From the NCBI GenBank assembly GCA_965248855.1, contig CBDFKQ010000026.1, positions 84,375-148,374 on the forward strand: a stretch of DNA of 64,000 nt. The letters are read 5' to 3'. The notes under the pieces are model-generated. The model worked only from the letters and a program-made list of their open reading frames with translations. It ran no database searches and was not told the DNA's origin. The stretch is from CBDFKQ01 sp965248855. GTDB taxonomy: Bacteria > Bacteroidota > Bacteroidia > Cytophagales > 172606-1. Below are positions 58,823-64,000 of this stretch, piece after piece (position 1 is the first letter of the stretch; every line of letters begins with the position of its first letter). The position numbers and the translations under genes are program-made.

Positions 58823-61800
58823 ATGAAAAAATATATATTGTTATTCTTTTTTCTGCTGCCTTTTTTAAAGGTTTCCGGACAGACCTGCACCGGTCCTGTT
58901 GTTTGGAACGCAGATCAGGTTTTTGGCATGAACGTTTCCTTTAATACCCTGCAACCCGGAGAAAGCGGAAGCTTTAGTGCTAAAGCAGGGGATATAAAAA
59001 CAGGGATGACAGTAGGCTTTACTTACAATTGGAGAAATTATCAACGCCTTGGTTTTCAAAGGAATAGTGACGGTTTAATTCATTTTTCACCAAGGGATAT
59101 TATACTTTCTGCCACATCAGACAGTGATATTCTCAGTGTAGAAAGAAGTATCAATGCACCGGGTGAGAGTGTCATTACTTATAAAATAAATGGTGCGGCT
59201 GTCACAAGCCCTGCATGCCCTTCAAACGATTGCAGTCAAAACCTGGGCGTTTATACGGATCCGATCAATGTGATGATGATCGGATCCGTGCCGGCAACCG
59301 TTTCTTTTTGTGGTCCCATGTCATTAACGGCAGAATACCCCCGGCTTGACTGTGGCCAAGGCGGAGCCAATTTAACTACCGGCAAAGACCTTCGTATTTC
59401 AGTTTTGGGCGGCCTTGAACTTGCGGGAGGCGGTTATAAATGGGAACGGTTTGTTAATAATGCATGGACAACCCTGCCTTCGCCTGCCGTCAGCAACACA
59501 CTTGTCTTTACTTCACCTGTACCGGGGACCCGGTATCAAATCAGGGTTACGGATGCACAAGGCAAATCAATGACCAATACCTGCCTGTCAGGTAACCAGG
59601 CCATTTGGGAACCGGTCAAAAATATCGTTTCCGGTGGTGGTGCCACGTTTAGCCATGCCTATTCCAATTCCTTTATTCCTCCTTACACTGAAGGATGGAT
59701 AGAATATGTATATGACGGTTCACAGGGTTTTGGCGTTTCACTGTTGGATAAGAATACCTCAAGCCCGGTATTGGGTGCCTTTATTGCAGGCGGAGTCTTT
59801 TACTTATATTATAATAAATCCATCCAAAGTTCTATAGCTATCCCGGCAAATCTTGGCGATGTACTGAGGGTGCAACGCAAGAAATATAATACGAACGGAA
59901 CAGACCGGTATATGATAGAAGTCACTGTTAATGACGTAGTGTGCTCTGTTAACGGCTCCCCCTGGAGCGTTGAACTTCCCGGAAGTTCAAGCATATATGC
60001 TTTGGGGAGCGAAAGGGATGCATGGGTTATAAGTCCAATGTTTACTTCCTTCACTGCGTGTACCCCTCTTTCTGCCTATGTAAGCGAACAAATAAACAAT
60101 GAAGGCCTTGTAGGTTCTCAGATGAATGTGCATGCAAGAGGCGGCGTGGGCCCCTATGATTATAAATGGTCAGACGGTTTTGTGGGAGATACCCGCAACG
60201 GCCTTCATGCGGGTGATTATACGGTTACGGTGAGCGACAAAGCAGGCAACACAAAAAATTACACTTACGGAGTGGGTAATAAAGCAGCCTGGAACGGTTC
60301 CGGCAATACCACTTTACCCCTTGCAACAAACAATGCCAATTTATTGTCCGACGGCAGCCTTGCCCAAACGGTAACTTCCGCTCAGGCCACCGCAGGCGCT
60401 TTAAACCAAATCCTTGCGAATAAAGACGGATGGGTAGAATATGTAAACAGAGACAATACGGGCATGCACTTCCGGTTTGGCTGGATGAATGCCGGTCAGG
60501 CAGTGGCCTATACCGTCAAAGACCCGGCCTTAAGCACAACATTAACAGAAACCTTTGCCGTAAGCGAAGCCGCTTTGCCTCCTTTAATCACCGGAGATGT
60601 CGTCAGAATAGCAAGGACAGGGAGCATTATTACCGTTTCTTTAAACGGAGCGGTACAACAAAGTTTCCCTACAGACAAAACCCAAATACTTACCTTATTT
60701 GCTTCGGTAGCGGCAGGAACCATGCCTTATATGGTTACCTCCCAAACCCTTCCCATTAACGCAAACACGGGCCTTACTTCTTTGGGTACCATCCCCGGAG
60801 GAACCAATGCGGGCAATGATTATAATTATGTAACAGAAAATACCATATTGGTTCCCGTTACGGACGAAGCCCGGCTGGCGGGCTTAAACATCATTCAGCA
60901 AAGCCAAAAGACCACTTATTTTGACGGCTTGGGAAGACCCTTGCAATCGGTAATTACCCAGGGCAGCCCCGATAAAAAAGACATAGTGCAGCCGGTTGAA
61001 TATGATGCTTTCGGGAGAGAACCAAAAAAATACCTGCCTTATGTTTCGGGTGAAACAACAGGTGCCTATAAAACAAATGCTTTGGGAACAGGCGGCATGC
61101 AACAGGACTTTTATGTCAATACGGCAAGAACAGATGTGGTAAGAGACAATGCCCCCTTTGCAGAAACCATTTTTGAAGCATCCCCTTTAAACAGAGTGCT
61201 TGAACAGGGTGCACCCGGGACTGCCTGGCAACTCATTGACAAAACAGGCAATTACAACAATACCAATCCTTCCGTAAGGAAACTGGAACGCACCAACACG
61301 GCAGGAGAAGTGAGGCTGTGGACCTATAACTTTGACACCGGGACCGCAGCAAGTGCAGCTGATGCAACGGGCTTTTATCAGGGCACTGATGCCACCAATA
61401 CCGAAGGGCAACTCTTTGTAAGTGAAACAAAAGATGAGAAAGGAGTACTTACAAGAGAATACAAAGACAAGGAAGGGAGGGTGGTATGTAAAAAAGCACA
61501 AAAAACGCCGGGCAGCGAAGCGATCTCCGACTGGATAGAAACAGATTATATCTATGATGACTTTGGTAACTTAAGGTTTGTGTTGCCGCCCATGGCCAAT
61601 AATAATCCGGCAAGTGTTTTAACAAATAATACTTATATCATAGGTTATACGGGAGACTTTACAACCAACTGGCTTTTTACCTATGACTATGACGAAAGGC
61701 ACAGGCTCATTGAAAAACAGGTACCCGGCGGCGGGCTTACCTCTATGGTATATGATTTGGCCGACAGGTTGGTTTTAAGCCAAGATGCAGCACAAAAAAC

Positions 61801-62794
61801 AAGGCAGGAATGGAGTTTTGTAAAATACGATGCTTTTTCAAGGCATGTAATGAGCGGCCTGTATACAGACAGCAGAACCGGGGCGGATATACAGACTGCT
61901 TTAACTTTAAGCGGACAGACGGGTAATCTGTTTGAAACCAGATTGGCGGGCACAACCCACGGCTATACAACCGTTGTTTTCCCGAGTACAAACCTTGCCG
62001 TTCAAAGCGTAAGTTATTATGATGATTATGACTTTAACAACAACGGCAATGATGCCGATGATGTTAAATTTGTTGACATTAACAACAACATAGATATTAT
62101 CGGTTACCCTACAGATAAGTTTAGGGCAGTGGGCAAAGCCACCGGTTCAAAAACCCTGATCCTCAACCCCACAAATGAAATCAGGGCAAAAGTACCCGAC
62201 GGTTTCCTTTGGAACATCCCTTTTTATGATAAATACGGCAGAGTGGTACAAACGCAATCCGGTAATATCATGGGAGGTACCGAATTAAACTGCACCCTGT
62301 ATGATTTTTCGGGCAAGGCACTTGAGCACAGAACCTTCCACAACAGGCAGGGAGGCGTTGCTTCAAAATCCATCCTCAATAAAAGCACCTACGACCACGC
62401 AGGCAGGGTACTTAAAACCACCATGCAGGTAGACGGGGAAAATGAAGAAGAAGTCGGAGCCTATAAATACAATTCACTGGGGCAACTGCTCAATAAGAAC
62501 TTAAACAATGCCTTAGACCAAATAAATTATAATTACAACATCAGGGGATGGATGGGGAGCATGGGGGGCAAGCTTTTTTCCATGAGCCTTGCTTATGAGT
62601 ACAACGGGAATATTTCGGCACAGTACTTCAGCAGTTCTGTTTCGGGTGCCGGCCGGTTATTCTCTTATAACTATGATGGCCTTAACCGCCTGGGGGAAGC
62701 CAATTATCAAAACTATAACAACAATACGGAAAGTTTTTATACGGCGGCCAGATATGACGACAATGGCCAATATCACCTCCCTGCCCAGATATAA
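58823..62794 (+). CDS. DUF6443 / RHS repeat protein with SprB-like repeat (frame continues after a frameshift at ~62767)
   Basis: 1,323 residues in the first frame. Signal peptide (YILLFFFLLPFLKVSGQ); beta-rich domains to ~410; a SprB-like repeat at about 440-480 (YDYKWSDGF ... GLHAGDYTVTVSDKAGN); a lectin/laminin-like stretch; DUF6443 from about 670 (VTDEARLAGLNIIQQSQKTT and YFDGLGRPLQSVITQGSP, VEYDAFGREPKKYLPY); then RHS/YD repeats from ~890. The frame ends with DDNGQYHLPAQI, but NITSLPRYNLAAINTG in the next frame is the true continuation. GC content is higher than in the housekeeping genes (for example 30 of 60 bases at 61201-61260 against 20 of 60 at 5401-5460), which suggests acquisition. 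Confidence 0.8.
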   Translation: MKKYILLFFFLLPFLKVSGQTCTGPVVWNADQVFGMNVSFNTLQPGESGSFSAKAGDIKTGMTVGFTYNWRNYQRLGFQRNSDGLIHFSPRDIILSATSDSDILSVERSINAPGESVITYKINGAAVTSPACPSNDCSQNLGVYTDPINVMMIGSVPATVSFCGPMSLTAEYPRLDCGQGGANLTTGKDLRISVLGGLELAGGGYKWERFVNNAWTTLPSPAVSNTLVFTSPVPGTRYQIRVTDAQGKSMTNTCLSGNQAIWEPVKNIVSGGGATFSHAYSNSFIPPYTEGWIEYVYDGSQGFGVSLLDKNTSSPVLGAFIAGGVFYLYYNKSIQSSIAIPANLGDVLRVQRKKYNTNGTDRYMIEVTVNDVVCSVNGSPWSVELPGSSSIYALGSERDAWVISPMFTSFTACTPLSAYVSEQINNEGLVGSQMNVHARGGVGPYDYKWSDGFVGDTRNGLHAGDYTVTVSDKAGNTKNYTYGVGNKAAWNGSGNTTLPLATNNANLLSDGSLAQTVTSAQATAGALNQILANKDGWVEYVNRDNTGMHFRFGWMNAGQAVAYTVKDPALSTTLTETFAVSEAALPPLITGDVVRIARTGSIITVSLNGAVQQSFPTDKTQILTLFASVAAGTMPYMVTSQTLPINANTGLTSLGTIPGGTNAGNDYNYVTENTILVPVTDEARLAGLNIIQQSQKTTYFDGLGRPLQSVITQGSPDKKDIVQPVEYDAFGREPKKYLPYVSGETTGAYKTNALGTGGMQQDFYVNTARTDVVRDNAPFAETIFEASPLNRVLEQGAPGTAWQLIDKTGNYNNTNPSVRKLERTNTAGEVRLWTYNFDTGTAASAADATGFYQGTDATNTEGQLFVSETKDEKGVLTREYKDKEGRVVCKKAQKTPGSEAISDWIETDYIYDDFGNLRFVLPPMANNNPASVLTNNTYIIGYTGDFTTNWLFTYDYDERHRLIEKQVPGGGLTSMVYDLADRLVLSQDAAQKTRQEWSFVKYDAFSRHVMSGLYTDSRTGADIQTALTLSGQTGNLFETRLAGTTHGYTTVVFPSTNLAVQSVSYYDDYDFNNNGNDADDVKFVDINNNIDIIGYPTDKFRAVGKATGSKTLILNPTNEIRAKVPDGFLWNIPFYDKYGRVVQTQSGNIMGGTELNCTLYDFSGKALEHRTFHNRQGGVASKSILNKSTYDHAGRVLKTTMQVDGENEEEVGAYKYNSLGQLLNKNLNNALDQINYNYNIRGWMGSMGGKLFSMSLAYEYNGNISAQYFSSSVSGAGRLFSYNYDGLNRLGEANYQNYNNNTESFYTAARYDDNGQYHLPAQI

Positions 62795-64000
62795 TTTAGC
62801 CGCCATTAACACCGGAATAAAAAAATATGCATTTGTCGACATGCTTTATTACACATACAAGGGCAACCGCCTTCAGGCAGTAACCGATAACTCGGACTAT
62901 GTAAAACCGGGTGATGCCATCGCCGATGATTTTTACAGGGCTGACAGGTTGCCGGCAAGCGGGACAAGTGAAATCCATTATGATTATAATGAAAACGGTA
63001 GTTTAACAAGGGATGACAACAAAGATATACAAACCATCAGATACAATCATCTGAACCTTCCCGAAAAGATACTCTGGACAAGTGGCAATGAGATCGATAA
63101 TATATACGATGCCTCGGGAACCAAACTGCAAAGCAATGTAACCGTTCAGGGCAGTGTAACAAAACAAACAAGTTATGTAAATGGTTTTGTGTATGAGTCG
63201 GGTGAGCTGCAGTTTTTCCCGAGTGCTGAAGGGAGGGTACTTACCCCTGCCGCATTAAACAAACAGGTGCATGTATATGAATACCACTATAAAGACCATT
63301 TGGGTAATTTAAGGGTGTCTTTCAGGCAGGGAAACAACAACCACTTTGCCGCAACCATGGAAGACGTAAACCTTCCCGGAGAAACAGGGCAGTGGAATGC
63401 CGAATATTTAAAAACAAGGGATAACGGACAGGCCTGTACGGGTAACTATTCTGCCAAAACAGACAAGAACAATCCCATTGGCCCATGGATGACAAGAAAG
63501 ATTACAAGGGGCGATAACCTTACTTTCTCTGCAAGGCCTATTTATTTAAGCAAACCTACAGCGTGGAGAAATGACCTTACCAATACTTTCCTTCAAACCA
63601 TCGGTTTTGGTCTGTTAAAATCAGCAGCCGGATCAACGGGTTTGGATCCGACTGCAAACCAGATCAGTACTTTGGGTGTAGGCTTACAGGCACCGATTAC
63701 AAATTTCTTAAACGGAATTTCTTTTAACGGTCAGGTGATCAAAGCGTATATCATGTATATTGTATTTGACAAGGATATGCGTTATATTGGCAGCGACAAG
63801 AGATTAGTAACGGCTGCAAGTCAGGGGAATTGCTCAAGTTTGTTGCAATTGGATTACACTGCTACCGATGACGGGTATGTGCAGGTGATGGTAGTGAATG
63901 AAAGTGACACCCCTGTCTGGTTTGATGACATTTGATTTGCAGATCCAAGAATCGCTGATTGTTCAGGAAAATCATTACGATCCCTGGGGGGTAGGGCTTG
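62768..64000 (+). pseudogene. Continuation of the RHS protein, C-terminal RHS core, runs off the right edge
   Basis: After one extra C in AATGGCC (62767-62768) the sequence continues as NITSLPRYNLAAIN, YTYKGNRLQAVTDNSDY, IRYNHLNLPEKI, YEYHYKDHLGNLRVSFRQG, with no lesion until TGA at 63933. There a second one-base insertion (GACATTTGA) breaks the frame. The next frame gives FDLQIQESLIVQENHYDPWG, the junction just before the RHS-associated core end, and then the window stops. The variable toxin-type C-terminus, if present, lies to the right. Two one-base insertions can be sequencing errors or mutations. Confidence 0.75.

Overview
The window looks like a chromosome segment from a low-GC member of the Bacteroidota. 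Supporting signs are: TAnnTTTG-type -7 promoter elements, an ECF sigma gene followed by a beta-barrel protein, a type IX secretion (T9SS type B) sorting domain, DUF6443/RHS proteins with a SprB-like repeat, an isolated NlpC/P60 lipoprotein, and a 16S gene of Bacteroidota type. The class Chitinophagia is my guess for the lineage; this rests on gene content and general 16S character and was not tested phylogenetically.

Layout. 1-9.6 kb: the end of an ECF sigma gene with a membrane/beta-barrel partner, a DUF2059 protein, a lipoprotein, mutL, a small Crp/Fnr - cysteine hydrolase - Cdd1 cluster, and murC. 9.6-15.5 kb: a decayed gene, a 23-bp tandem triplicate overlapping the promoter of a DUF4143 ATPase gene, an NlpC/P60 lipoprotein, a GlcD-type FAD oxidase, a WG-repeat protein and a frameshifted pirin. 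15.7-17.2 kb: an intact IS110-family element, probably with a bridge-RNA region in its left end, sitting inside a palindrome. 17.4-22.4 kb: a minus-strand operon rnr - polyprenyl synthetase - carbamoyltransferase. 23-30 kb: a frameshifted Crp/Fnr gene, a SnoaL-like protein, a GST-like protein, rpoN, a coiled-coil unknown and a serine hydrolase. 30.4-36 kb: a complete rrn operon (16S, tRNA-Ile, tRNA-Ala, 23S, 5S) with promoter, boxA-like sites, processing stems and terminator, followed by an IS3 transposase remnant. 36.9-52 kb: a frameshifted repeat protein, uvrA, an orphan multi-PAS/GAF histidine kinase, DUF721-recF divergent from pdhA, a dead aspartyl-protease gene, a SirB1-like gene, and an hxlR-type regulator divergent from an NADP oxidoreductase across a perfect inverted repeat. 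52-64 kb: an accessory surface-protein region with a decayed T9SS substrate, a secreted LRR protein and two large YD/RHS genes, the last running off the right edge.

The conserved housekeeping genes (mutL, murC, rnr, rpoN, uvrA, recF, pdhA) are all open over their full length, whereas at least eight accessory genes carry frame breaks. Several breaks are one-base changes in A or C runs, so residual sequencing error must be excluded. Others (a 13-bp tandem duplication, lost catalytic residues, multiple stops) are real decay. The most interesting leads are the IS110 element with its candidate guide RNA and palindromic target, the 23-bp repeat array over a promoter, the HxlR inverted-repeat operator, and the RHS locus cut off at the right edge.
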